Source: Bacillus sp. FJAT-27225 (lineage in GTDB: Bacteria > Bacillota > Bacilli > Bacillales > Cytobacillaceae). Taken from it: a stretch of DNA of 64,000 bases. Positions 16,993 to 25,472 of the stretch are shown in pieces. The notes below the pieces were generated by a model. That model was not told the origin of the DNA and did no database searches. It worked only from the letters and a program-made list of their open reading frames with translations. Both the position numbers and the translations under genes were made by a program. The DNA lies in NCBI RefSeq assembly GCF_001685025.1, contig NZ_MAYU01000012.1:620001-684000 (forward strand), read 5' to 3'. Positions within the stretch are counted from its first letter, which is position 1. Each line of letters opens with the position of its first letter.

Positions 16993-17940
16993 TTAAGTAT
17001 CAAGCAAACAGTCTTCCGGCGGATATTCAATGAATCCCTCAATGCTTGGCTGCCTTAGCGCTCCTCCTTCTGTCCATTCGGCAAATTTTATCTTCACGGT
17101 CATTTCCGGCCGTACCCAGATGGCATCCTTATGGCGCTGAGGTATCTTGTTGAAAGGAAGCTGCCCGGTTACGATTTCTGTTAATTCTTTCGTTAGTTCT
17201 CTCCAATCACTTTGTGTCATTTTTCCTGTCCCGGTATGTCCCACATAATGAAGTGCCCCATTAGAATCATATAACCCAAGCAAGATTGAACTAACTGTAT
17301 TATGTCTTAGAGTAAAACCTCCAATGACTGCGATAATATCCTGAAAGTTTTTCACCTTAAGCCAATCTTCCCTCTTCTTCCCAATTGAATAGGGGGAACC
17401 CAGCCTTTTCAGCACAATGCCTTCCATCTCTTGCTCCTTAATTGCGTTAAATAAGCTTTCGGTCTGGCTGATTGTCGGAACGAGCTGTATATGTTCATTA
17501 GTGGTGATAATCCGAGATAGAATCTCGTTTCTCTCATGAAACGGTTTATGATCAATCCACATGCCATTCAAGTAGATAATGTCAAAAATCATATAAACAA
17601 TTGGAACAGACTCGGCTGTACTCCTTATCCGATCGATATTCCTCAAACCATCCCGCCTCATAACCCGTTGAAAAGAAGGTCTGCCCTTTTCACCTAAAGA
17701 AATCACTTCACCATCCAAAATGACGGAACTGGTGCTGCAATAGTCTTGAATGTTCGCTATCTCAGGATAGTGCATTGTCCGCTCATTCTTTTTGCGATTA
17801 TAAAGCCGTACTCCGGCATCATCCGCATAGGTTAAAACCCGCACACCGTCCCATTTCACTTGTGCAATCCATTCCTCTCCATCCGGGATGGCAATACTAG
17901 CAACCGGCTCCATTGGAAATATTGGTTCCAGATGTATCAC
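16993..17940 (-). CDS. ATP-dependent DNA ligase (stand-alone LigD ligase domain)
   Basis: 315 residues: adenylation domain with the AMP-acceptor Lys29 in motif I (VKWDGVRV), then ILDGEVISL, MIFDIIYLNG, EGIVLKRLGSPY and WLKVKN, followed by an OB-fold region. This is the ligase half of the LigD family, used with Ku in bacterial non-homologous end joining. The usual Bacillus LigD also carries a polymerase domain; here that is a separate divergent gene 69 bases away. The start is uncertain: GTG at 17940 overlaps its GGAG, and the ATG at 17913 gives a start closer to known LigD proteins. No Ku gene is in the window. Confidence 0.88.
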   Translation of the reverse strand: MIHLEPIFPMEPVASIAIPDGEEWIAQVKWDGVRVLTYADDAGVRLYNRKKNERTMHYPEIANIQDYCSTSSVILDGEVISLGEKGRPSFQRVMRRDGLRNIDRIRSTAESVPIVYMIFDIIYLNGMWIDHKPFHERNEILSRIITTNEHIQLVPTISQTESLFNAIKEQEMEGIVLKRLGSPYSIGKKREDWLKVKNFQDIIAVIGGFTLRHNTVSSILLGLYDSNGALHYVGHTGTGKMTQSDWRELTKELTEIVTGQLPFNKIPQRHKDAIWVRPEMTVKIKFAEWTEGGALRQPSIEGFIEYPPEDCLLDT

Positions 17941-18009
17941 TCCAATTTTAAATAATACATAGTTTTAACAATAAGATTTGAAAATATAGAGAAAGAGGAG
18001 GTTTTTCTG

Positions 18010-18906
18010 GTGAAGGAAATGGTTGTCGATGGCAAAAGGATTGACATTACGCACCCGGACAAAATGATTTGGGAGTCGCAAAGGATCACAAAGTTGGACT
18101 ATATTCACTATTTACTAAATGTGTCGCAGTATATGATCGAACATGCAAAAGACAGGCTATTAATGGCGTGGCTCTATCCCCATGGAATAGCTGGCAAAAA
18201 AATCGAAAAAAGGTCGGTTCCCCAGTCTGCACCGGAATGGATCAGCAGCATTTTCTATAAAAACAAAGACAGAATGCTATTAAATGACACTGCTACACTC
18301 GTTTGGGCCGCAAACTACGGAGCGATTGAATTTCACGTTCCATTTGATCGCTATGATAAGCCCGATTTCCCTCTGGAAATGGTGTTTGATTTAGATCCTC
18401 CAGATGATGCAAGCTTTAATTTAGTCGTAGAGGTGTCTTTAAAGTTAAAGGAGCTTCTTCAATCCCTCGGCCTCCTATCTATTCCAAGAACATCAGGTTC
18501 GGCAGGGCTTCAAGTGTTCGTGCCAATTCAACCCATTTATACTTTTGAAAAAACGAGGAAAATTACTACCTTTATTGCAAATTATTTTCTGGAACAACTA
18601 CCGAATCAGGTTACGATTGAGCGAGTCGTTTCCAAAAGAGGAAACAAGCTTTATTTTGATTACCTGCAGCTGTGGAGAGGGAGAACAATGCCGGTTGTCT
18701 ATTCGCCGAGAGCCAAACGAAATGCAACGGTTGCCACCCCGCTGACCTGGTCTGAATTAGAAGGAGGTATACAACCTGCACAATTTACTATGTTAAACAT
18801 CATGAAAAGGATAGAAGAAAAAGGAGATTTGTTTAAGCCGTTAACCACAGATAAACGCAATCAATCCCTCGATGAAATTTTAAGGTTTATTGAAAAGAAA
18901 ATGTAA
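18010..18906 (+). CDS. LigD polymerase domain protein (primase-polymerase)
   Basis: 298 residues from a GTG with GAGGAGG upstream. LigD PolDom features: the DxD metal motif in MVFDLDPPDD (about residue 120), PRTSGSAGLQVFVPI, VVSKRGNKLYFDYLQ and RAKRNATVATPLTW. Such domains add ribonucleotides and fill gaps at double-strand breaks before ligation. It starts 69 bases from the divergently transcribed ligase gene, so both may share a regulatory region. In Bacillus subtilis the two activities are fused in one protein, so this split is notable. Confidence 0.9.
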   Translation: MKEMVVDGKRIDITHPDKMIWESQRITKLDYIHYLLNVSQYMIEHAKDRLLMAWLYPHGIAGKKIEKRSVPQSAPEWISSIFYKNKDRMLLNDTATLVWAANYGAIEFHVPFDRYDKPDFPLEMVFDLDPPDDASFNLVVEVSLKLKELLQSLGLLSIPRTSGSAGLQVFVPIQPIYTFEKTRKITTFIANYFLEQLPNQVTIERVVSKRGNKLYFDYLQLWRGRTMPVVYSPRAKRNATVATPLTWSELEGGIQPAQFTMLNIMKRIEEKGDLFKPLTTDKRNQSLDEILRFIEKKM

Positions 18907-18910
18907 ATTC

Positions 18911-18967
18911 CATTAATCCGAAACAGTTGATACAAATGATTTACCCTAAAACTACTTTTGATTTCAT
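18911..18967 (-). pseudogene. 5' relic of a TIKI/TraB-like gene (duplicate of the gene at 42.8-43.9 kb)
   Basis: On the minus strand ATG at 18967 opens MKSKVV-LG, after which small deletions break the frame. The aligned intact gene at 43892 reads MKSKVVILGVNHSYQLV. The DNA match continues beyond the start codon into the upstream region (see the repeat 18911-19090). Only about 19 codons remain; the rest is absent. Confidence 0.7.
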
Positions 18968-19044
18968 CTATTAATCCCCTTACATAAATTTTATTTATGA
19001 TCATCTTATTCATTAAATTCAATTACATCATTTCTACTTGAAGT

Positions 19045-19075
19045 AAAATGCCACCAGATTTTTGGTGGCATTTTT
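19045..19075. terminator. Bidirectional terminator between polymerase gene and sigma-54 regulator
   Basis: AAAATGCCACC-AGATTTTT-GGTGGCATTTTT forms a clean stem with A and T runs on both sides. It lies between two converging genes (ends at 18906 and 19131). Confidence 0.75.
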
Positions 19076-19130
19076 ACAAACACTTATTTATACTACCGCT
19101 GCACCCTGTTTATTTAAGAGGCGGCTGTTA

Positions 19131-21119
19131 TTATGTTGCATGTAATTCAAGCTGGTGTAAATACTCTACCCCCATTGTGGTAATTTTTGTGCCGGTTCTT
19201 CCCCGTCCTTTTGTAATGAAGCCTTTGCTTTCGAGGTAATCCAATCGTCTGCGAACCTGCTGCGGCGATAAAAAAGAACCGGTTTCCTCGCTAACCATTG
19301 AAATATACTGTCGACTTGCCGGCTTACCATTTTCATTACAGTGTTTAATGGCTTCAAGGATAAGTTTATATTCATATATTTCTAATAAAGTCTCAGGAAG
19401 TGAATAGTTGGTTACTATCTCTTGTTTCCCCTTTTTTTGAATGCGGCTGTAAGGAATGTCGTTCAGTTCAATTTTATTCCCGTTACAAATGGTGAGCATA
19501 TAGTCAATCGTGCTTTTTAGTTCACGGATATTACCTAACCATTCATGTTTTTGCAGCTGTTCTGATAGATTTTCTTCAACTTTGACCCATTTTCCGCTTT
19601 TCGTAATAAAATGTTTGACCAAAAACGGGATATCCGATCTTCGTGCTCGAAGCGGCGGCACAGAAAGAGTAAGAACGTTCAAGCGGTAAAATAAATCAGA
19701 ACGAAATGAACCTTCCTGCGATTTTTGTTGAATGTTCTTATTTGTTGCCGCGATGACCCTGACATTTACGGGTATGACTTTTCCCCCACCGATTCGCCGC
19801 AGTTCTTTCTCCTGAAGGACCCGTAATAAATGGGATTGAACGGTAAGACTAATATCACCAATTTCATCCAAAAAAATCGTCCCATTATCCGCTAATTCGA
19901 ACAGTCCCTTTTTCCCACCTTTTTTCGCACCGGTAAAAGCTCCTTCCTCGTAGCCGAACAATTCACTTTCAAGTAAATTTTCGGATAAAGCACTGCAGTT
20001 AATGGCAATAAACGGCTGATTTTTTCGCATTGAATGAAGATGGATTGAGTGGGCGAATAATTCTTTTCCTGTTCCTGTTTCCCCTTGAATTAAAATCGGA
20101 TGCTCAGAGAGAGCTAGTTTTTTGGCAATTTGTTTCGTTTCTTTGAGGAGTGGGTGTTCGCCAACAATATCATCAAAGTTGTATTTTGCGTAAAATCCTT
20201 TGTTTTTTAAATCTCTTTGCGCCATTTTTCCGACTTCAAACGCTTGATGAATACTTTTAAAAGTCGCTACAATTGTATTTTCAGTTTCCATTTGATGACG
20301 GTAAATCACAATATCAACACCGTAAATAGTGAAAAATTTACTTTCTTCATTACTATGTAAGATAAAGTCAATAATATCTTTTTGGACGATTACTTCGTCT
20401 AATTGTTTATTGATGGCGTCTTCAATTGGATGATGAAAAAGGGCCTCTAAGCGCCGGTTAAAAACGGTGACTCGATGTTGTTGGTTTATTGCTAAAATGC
20501 CGTCATCGACAGTGTTGACCACATTTTGAATATGCTGTTTCATTTGCTTTTCATTTTGTTCCGCAAATGATAACTCCCGTTGTAAATCAATAATGTTCCG
20601 AATATATCTTTCTGAAATCAATGACGAAATTTTTTCCCCTAAACAAAAGTATTCTACTACTTTTAAAATCGTTGCCATATCAAATAGCCGAACACCAATA
20701 TCAATTACTTTTTTTATAGAAGGCGGACAAAGATGGATTTCGCCGGGAGATATGGCGATATCGATATTTTCATAAAAAATTTGGTCCTTCTTAAATGGTA
20801 TGAATCGTAAATGATCAATACCTAACTGATAAAGCGATTCGATTACTTCAATCGTTGCGAAATCATCATCATTAACTATCAGAACATCCGAATGTACTGG
20901 TATTTTTAACAGCTGGTCGATAAATCGATGATGAATTGTCCGTTTTCCAACCATCATTTCTTTGCCGGTAATCTGACACGTCTCATACGCTTCTAACCTT
21001 GTCACTTCCGATGAAAACAAAAAGAAATCATCTGTCAGTTGGGTGGGGAGGCCTTCATCGGTGGAAAAAACTTCAATTTGAACGTAATCTCCCAACAACT
21101 TATGCAGCTGCTCATGCAA
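19131..21119 (-). CDS. Sigma-54-dependent transcriptional activator of the cyanophycin cluster
   Basis: 662 residues from the TTG at 21119. N-terminal sensor half (1-190), a PAS-like segment (about 200-290), an AAA+ sigma-54 interaction domain with Walker A GETGTGKE (346-353), GAFTGA (393-398) and Walker B FLDEIGD, then a C-terminal winged helix in place of a Fis-type helix. The TTG has no ribosome binding site. The frame continues upstream with SLTLITGSRQTKRV to an AAGGAGGG at about 21178-21184, where only ATC (21173 or 21170) or ATT codons could start, so the real N-terminus may be longer. It is divergent from the transporter gene and its sigma-54 promoter. Confidence 0.9.
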   Translation of the reverse strand: MHEQLHKLLGDYVQIEVFSTDEGLPTQLTDDFFLFSSEVTRLEAYETCQITGKEMMVGKRTIHHRFIDQLLKIPVHSDVLIVNDDDFATIEVIESLYQLGIDHLRFIPFKKDQIFYENIDIAISPGEIHLCPPSIKKVIDIGVRLFDMATILKVVEYFCLGEKISSLISERYIRNIIDLQRELSFAEQNEKQMKQHIQNVVNTVDDGILAINQQHRVTVFNRRLEALFHHPIEDAINKQLDEVIVQKDIIDFILHSNEESKFFTIYGVDIVIYRHQMETENTIVATFKSIHQAFEVGKMAQRDLKNKGFYAKYNFDDIVGEHPLLKETKQIAKKLALSEHPILIQGETGTGKELFAHSIHLHSMRKNQPFIAINCSALSENLLESELFGYEEGAFTGAKKGGKKGLFELADNGTIFLDEIGDISLTVQSHLLRVLQEKELRRIGGGKVIPVNVRVIAATNKNIQQKSQEGSFRSDLFYRLNVLTLSVPPLRARRSDIPFLVKHFITKSGKWVKVEENLSEQLQKHEWLGNIRELKSTIDYMLTICNGNKIELNDIPYSRIQKKGKQEIVTNYSLPETLLEIYEYKLILEAIKHCNENGKPASRQYISMVSEETGSFLSPQQVRRRLDYLESKGFITKGRGRTGTKITTMGVEYLHQLELHAT

Positions 21120-21193
21120 AACTCTTTTTGTTTGCCTGCTTCCAGTAATTAAGGTGAGTGATTGTTTGATGATAAAGCCCTCCTTTTGGTGTT

Positions 21194-21226
21194 ATTGGTT
21201 CTATTATATTACCAAAAAGAACCAAT
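21194..21226. promoter_or_regulatory. Inverted repeat, candidate activator binding site (UAS)
   Basis: ATTGGTTCT (21194-21202) and AGAACCAAT (21218-21226) form a perfect 9-base inverted repeat. Further ACCAAT half-sites follow at 21231 and near 21246. It is about 60-90 bases upstream of the -24 element, a normal distance for an enhancer-type site. Confidence 0.6.
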
Positions 21227-21284
21227 GAAGACCAATAAAAAGTTTCCAATGGTTTAAATATTCAGAATTTATATAATTTTCGAG

Positions 21285-21301
21285 TTGGCATGATAATTGC
21301 A
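21285..21301 (+). promoter_or_regulatory. Sigma-54 (-24/-12) promoter
   Basis: TTGGCATGATAATTGCA: GG at 21287-21288 and GC at 21299-21300 with exactly 10 bases between, as required for SigL. It stands 50 bases before the transporter start and next to the sigma-54 activator gene. Confidence 0.85.
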
Positions 21302-21350
21302 TTCTAATTAAGCGTAATGCACAAAAAAGAAACAAAAGGGAGAGGGTTTT

Positions 21351-22772
21351 ATGAGTCAAGTAAGCAAGACGGTGGAGCCGCAAGCCCCGCAAAAAAAGAA
21401 GCCGGTACACATCAATGCCTTTGCGTTACTATTTGGGGTAGTAATCCTGGCGATGATTTTAACATGGGTTTTGCCAGCAGGAGAATACAACCGAATAGAA
21501 GTAGATGGCAGAACATCGGTCGAGGCAGATTCATTTAAATGGACGGAATCCTCACCAGTAAATCCATTCGATATGGTGAAAGCCATTCATCAAGGGATGG
21601 TGGAAGCAAGCGGAATTATTTTCTTTGTATTAATCATTGGAGGATTTTTTGGTGTTTTTAGTGCGACAGGGACAATTGATGTCTTAATTGCGACAATGGC
21701 ACGAAAATTAGCGAAACGGGAAAAGCTGTTAATTCCGATCATGATGCTGTTCTTTGCTGCCGGAGGATCATTAATGGGGATGGCCGAAGAGGGATTAGCT
21801 TATATACCTTTATTAATTCCGCTTGCAATCGCCCTTGGTTTTGACACGATTGTCGGAATGGCCATTGTGCTCCTTGGTGCGGCTGCTGGTTTTACAACGG
21901 CCGTTATGAATCCGTTTACAGTCGGGATTGCCCAAGGGATTGCTGAACTGCCATTATTCTCAGGGATTGGATTACGATTAATCTTGTTTGTTGTTGTTTA
22001 TCTTGTGTCCGTGATTTTTGTTTATCGTTATGCGATGAAGGTAAAACGAAATCCCGAATTAGGTTTTTATGGAAACTACGACCAGTCAGCTACCGACAAA
22101 CTGCTGAATTCAAAAGTGAATATGACAACAAAGCACAAGCTAATACTTGGAGCATTTCTATCAACTTATGTCGTTCTCGCCTATGGGGTTATTAAATACG
22201 AGTGGTACCTTTCCGAGATTGCGGCGTTATTTATTATTTTAACGATTGTTATTGGCATCATTGGTAAACTTTCTATTGATGATCTTGTGAAAAACTTTAT
22301 GAGCGGGTCCGCTGCTTTAATAACCGGTGCGTTAATTATAGGGGTATCGCGCGCGACGTTAGTTGTCTTAAACCAAGGGCATATCGTCGATCCGATGCTG
22401 CACGGTATATCGGAAGCGATTAGTCATGTTCCTGGAACGATCAGTGTTATCGGCATGTATAGTTTCCAAACAGTCATTCACTTTATTTTAGCATCTGGAA
22501 GCGGCCATGCGATGTTAACGATGCCAATTATGACACCGCTCGCTGATTTGCTTGATATTACAAGACAAACTGCTGTTCTATCGTTTTCATTTGCTGATGG
22601 AATCGGAAATATTATTTTCCCAACGGCCGGTACTTTAATGGCTGGATTAGCGATCGCCGGGATTCCGTGGACGAAATGGGCAAAATGGGTTCTGCCGTTA
22701 GTGATTATCCAATTTGTCATCGGCTTAATTGCAGTCGTTATCGCACATTTGATAAATTACGGTCCCTTTTAA
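21351..22772 (+). CDS. YfcC/ArcD-type membrane transporter, probable beta-Asp-Arg or amino acid carrier
   Basis: 473 residues with about 12 helices. The sequence (FALLFGVVILAMILTWVLPAGEYNR at the N-terminus, MGMAEEGLAYIPLLIPLAIALGFD, AAGFTTAVMNPFTVGIAQGIAELPLFSG, SGSGHAMLTMPIMTPLADLL) is that of the YfcC/DcuC-like family that includes basic amino acid carriers. Strong RBS (AAAAGGGAGAGG). First gene behind the sigma-54 promoter and followed after 39 bases by the isoaspartyl dipeptidase, so it most likely imports dipeptides or amino acids released from cyanophycin. Substrate inferred from context. Confidence 0.85.
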   Translation: MSQVSKTVEPQAPQKKKPVHINAFALLFGVVILAMILTWVLPAGEYNRIEVDGRTSVEADSFKWTESSPVNPFDMVKAIHQGMVEASGIIFFVLIIGGFFGVFSATGTIDVLIATMARKLAKREKLLIPIMMLFFAAGGSLMGMAEEGLAYIPLLIPLAIALGFDTIVGMAIVLLGAAAGFTTAVMNPFTVGIAQGIAELPLFSGIGLRLILFVVVYLVSVIFVYRYAMKVKRNPELGFYGNYDQSATDKLLNSKVNMTTKHKLILGAFLSTYVVLAYGVIKYEWYLSEIAALFIILTIVIGIIGKLSIDDLVKNFMSGSAALITGALIIGVSRATLVVLNQGHIVDPMLHGISEAISHVPGTISVIGMYSFQTVIHFILASGSGHAMLTMPIMTPLADLLDITRQTAVLSFSFADGIGNIIFPTAGTLMAGLAIAGIPWTKWAKWVLPLVIIQFVIGLIAVVIAHLINYGPF

Positions 22773-22811
22773 AATGAGTACATCCAGATTGAACTCAGGA
22801 GGGGATTACAG

Positions 22812-23984
22812 TTGCTTACTTTAATAAAAAATGGTGAAGTGTATGCACCTCATTATTTAGGCAAGAAAGATATTTTACTAGTTGATAGTAAAATCGGTTA
22901 TATAAGAGAGTTCATTGAACTTCCTAACAATTTCGTTCCGATTTCAGTTATTGATGCTTCGGAAAGAATCGTTGCTCCAGGTTTTATCGATGCCCATGTT
23001 CATATCATTGGGGGAGGTGGCGAAGGTGGCTTCAAAACCCGGACCCCAGAGTTGATGTTAACGGATTTAACGACTGCGGGCATTACGACGGTTGTCGGAC
23101 TTCTTGGTACGGACGGGACGACGAGAAGAATGGAAAGCCTGCTCGCGAAAGCGAACGGCTTAGAGGGAGAAGGCGTGACTTGCTTTATTCATACAGGTTC
23201 GTACCAATTGCCAGTAAGAACGATCACGAACAAAATTGAGGAAGATATCATTTTTATCGACAAAATTATAGGGGTTGGCGAAATTGCCATCGCCGATCAT
23301 CGGTCATCTGAACCAACGGTGGATGAAATTGCAAAAGTTGCTACCGCTGCACGAAATGGCGGGATATTAGCTGGTAAGGCCGGCCTTGTTGAGATTCATG
23401 TCGGCGACGGGAAAGATAAGCTTTCTTTGCTTGAGAAAGTGGTTAAACAAACGAATGTCCCTATTTCCCACTTTCATCCAACCCATATTAACCGAAATGA
23501 AGAATTATTTATGGCTGGAATTGAGTATGCCAAAAATGGCGGATACATCGATTTAACAACGAGCACGGTCCCGCAGTATTTAGAAGAAGGGGAAGTGAAA
23601 TGCAGCAAAGCATTGAAGCTGATGCTTGATGCAGGGGTACCGCTAGAGAATATCACTTTTTCTTCTGATGGCCAAGGCAGTCTGCCAGCTTTTAACGAAA
23701 ATGGAGAATTAATTGGACTTGATGTCGGAAAGGTTTCTTCATTATATAAGGAGGTAAGAGATGCCGTCATAAATGATGGGGTTTCATTAGAAGCGGCGTT
23801 GCAAGTCATTACATTAAACCCGGCGAATGTACTTAAGCTTTCGCACAAAGGCCGCATCGAGGCAGGAACAGATGCTGACATTGTTTTACTTGATAAAGAG
23901 ACTCTCGAAATTGCCACTGTCATCTCCAAAGGTAAAGTGATGGTCAACAATAAAGTGCCGATCGTTAAAGGTACATTTGAATAA
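22812..23984 (+). CDS. iadA: Isoaspartyl dipeptidase (beta-aspartyl peptidase)
   Basis: 390 residues from a TTG with AGGAGGGG 6 bases upstream. Amidohydrolase metal site GFIDAHVHIIGGGGEGG, His ligands in HFHPTHINRN, Asp in TFSSDGQGSLP; overall IadA pattern. It hydrolyses beta-Asp-X dipeptides, including beta-Asp-Arg, the product of cyanophycinase, giving aspartate and arginine in the cytoplasm. At the position where, as I recall it, the E. coli enzyme has the carbamylated Lys (GVKCAISDHRS), this protein has Glu (GVGEIAIADHRSS). Its last codons reach to the hairpin element before the cyanophycinase gene. Confidence 0.92.
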   Translation: MLTLIKNGEVYAPHYLGKKDILLVDSKIGYIREFIELPNNFVPISVIDASERIVAPGFIDAHVHIIGGGGEGGFKTRTPELMLTDLTTAGITTVVGLLGTDGTTRRMESLLAKANGLEGEGVTCFIHTGSYQLPVRTITNKIEEDIIFIDKIIGVGEIAIADHRSSEPTVDEIAKVATAARNGGILAGKAGLVEIHVGDGKDKLSLLEKVVKQTNVPISHFHPTHINRNEELFMAGIEYAKNGGYIDLTTSTVPQYLEEGEVKCSKALKLMLDAGVPLENITFSSDGQGSLPAFNENGELIGLDVGKVSSLYKEVRDAVINDGVSLEAALQVITLNPANVLKLSHKGRIEAGTDADIVLLDKETLEIATVISKGKVMVNNKVPIVKGTFE

Positions 23985-23993
23985 AAAAACACA

Positions 23994-24087
23994 AGCTCCT
24001 TTTTCTGCGCCGCAACGACTGGACCCCTCCCGACGAGGATTGAGGAAACACGAATTGCAGGAAGTAAGTCCACCCGGCGCTGGAGCT
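23994..24087. repeat. Structured intergenic element between iadA and the cyanophycinase gene
   Basis: Nested inverted repeats AGCTCC (23994-23999)/GGAGCT (24082-24087) and GCGCCG (24007-24012)/CGGCGC (24075-24080) enclose a GC-richer 62-base centre. The sequence style (GACTGGACCCCTCCCGACGAGG, GGAAACACGAATT blocks) resembles a dispersed intergenic repeat family of Bacillaceae that I recall but cannot name. It is within the transcript and could affect mRNA stability. Open reading through it is incidental. Confidence 0.55.
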
Positions 24088-24150
24088 AGACATTTCTCTA
24101 ACTTGAAAAACAATGCTTACTCATTGAATAAAAAATTGGAGGGACTAAGG

Positions 24151-25458
24151 TTGAGAAAATTATCCATTATTTTTGTTCTTGTGTTAACGATGTTTTCGAT
24201 AACGGTATCATCTTTTGATGTAGGAGCTACTGAGAATAATAATGTATCTAAGAATGATGGTTCGCTCGTCATTGTTGGTGGTGCCCTGGATTCAGATAAT
24301 GAGGCGGTTTACAAAAAATACTTAACCCTAGCTCAACAATATCAAGGGAAATCTCTTAAAGATATAAAGATTGCCATTATTCCTGCTGGCAGCGCTGAAC
24401 CGATTGGAAGTGCTAATTCATATAAAGATGATTTCATTCAATACGGTGTTTCTGCAGCGAATGTTTATACGGTACCAATCGCAGTAATTGATGATCCTTC
24501 GACAAAGGAAGTGGATGAATCTACGTGGAAGAATAATGGCAATAGTACCGAAATAGCAAAAAATATAGAGGAAGTAGATGCAATTTGGTTTGTCGGCGGC
24601 GACCAATTACGTCATGTTAAAACGTTAGTGGCCCCAGATGGAAAAGATACAGTCGTATTACAAGCGATTCGAAAAATATATGAAAACGGAGCGGTTCTAG
24701 GCGGTTCAAGTGCGGGTGCTGCGATTATGAGCAACCCTATGATTGCGAATGGAACGAGTGTCAGTGCCTTAACTGAAGGTGTCCATCTTCTTAAGAACTT
24801 TGATCAGGAAATAGATAATGATCAACTGTTTCTAACAACTGGCTTCGGATTTTTTCCACATGGAATTGTTGACCAGCATTTCCTCCAACGCGGACGATTT
24901 GGGCGTTTACTAGTGGCAACACAATATAACAAAACACGTTATGGCTTTGGAATTGATGAAAATTCCGCTATGGTATATCATGGCGCGGATGACAGTATAG
25001 AAGTTGTTGGCGAGAGCGGTTTATTAATCATCGATTTACAGGAGGCGACAACACCTAAAGGGAAGCGCTTTGCGATGAATAATGCAACGATGCACTACTT
25101 GGAAAAAGGTGACCGTTTTAACGTAACTGCCGGGACGTTCGATCTTAATAAAAAGCATGAATCGACAAAAGGGATTGAATACTACAGCGAAAATCCAATG
25201 GCAACCGATATCTTCGGTGCGCAAGTATTAAAAAAGGTTCTAACTGAAGATCTAATCGATAACGAGGCCAAAAAAGCAGAGGCCATTTGGTTTGACATGA
25301 AAGATGACAAAAAAGGAATCGGCTTCAAATTTACCTTTAGAAAAACAGACAAAACGGAAGGGTTCTGGGGCAGAATTGACAAAGTTGGATCTTACGCCGC
25401 ATTAAATGTTCAAATGGACGTTGAACCGATTACAATCAAAATCCAAACAGATAAATAG
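24151..25458 (+). CDS. Exported cyanophycinase (serine peptidase S51 family)
   Basis: 435 residues from the TTG at 24151 (GGAGGG 7 bases upstream); the frame is open 58 codons further up but that part is the hairpin element. N-terminal signal peptide LRKLSIIFVLVLTMFSITVSS. The S51 core contains VIVGGALDSDNEAVY, IAIIPAGSAEP, the DAIWFVGGDQLRHV strand, nucleophile Ser in GGSSAGAAIMS, and FFPHGIVDQHFLQRGRFGRLL. Secreted cyanophycinases release beta-Asp-Arg dipeptides from the cyanobacterial storage polymer. A C-terminal extension of about 120 residues follows the catalytic domain. The signal peptide and neighbours indicate scavenging of external cyanophycin. Confidence 0.92.
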   Translation: MRKLSIIFVLVLTMFSITVSSFDVGATENNNVSKNDGSLVIVGGALDSDNEAVYKKYLTLAQQYQGKSLKDIKIAIIPAGSAEPIGSANSYKDDFIQYGVSAANVYTVPIAVIDDPSTKEVDESTWKNNGNSTEIAKNIEEVDAIWFVGGDQLRHVKTLVAPDGKDTVVLQAIRKIYENGAVLGGSSAGAAIMSNPMIANGTSVSALTEGVHLLKNFDQEIDNDQLFLTTGFGFFPHGIVDQHFLQRGRFGRLLVATQYNKTRYGFGIDENSAMVYHGADDSIEVVGESGLLIIDLQEATTPKGKRFAMNNATMHYLEKGDRFNVTAGTFDLNKKHESTKGIEYYSENPMATDIFGAQVLKKVLTEDLIDNEAKKAEAIWFDMKDDKKGIGFKFTFRKTDKTEGFWGRIDKVGSYAALNVQMDVEPITIKIQTDK

Positions 25459-25472
25459 AATACCGCTACAAC

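Larger units (their letters stand above)
18911..19090. repeat. Copy of the 5' region of the TIKI/TraB-like gene
   Basis: This stretch aligns with 43841-44030 with few gaps: shared blocks include CTTTTGATTTCATCTATTA, a CCCCTTA element, ATTCAATT and TCATTTCTA segments and an AAATGCCACC hairpin followed by ATTTTTA. It thus contains a gene start plus about 120 bp of upstream DNA, so it arose by duplication, not by convergence. Confidence 0.7.

Noticed and set aside
23977-24150. Longer cyanophycinase N-terminus
   Set aside because: The extra 58 codons read through a palindromic intergenic element; the TTG at 24151 has a good RBS and starts a signal peptide.
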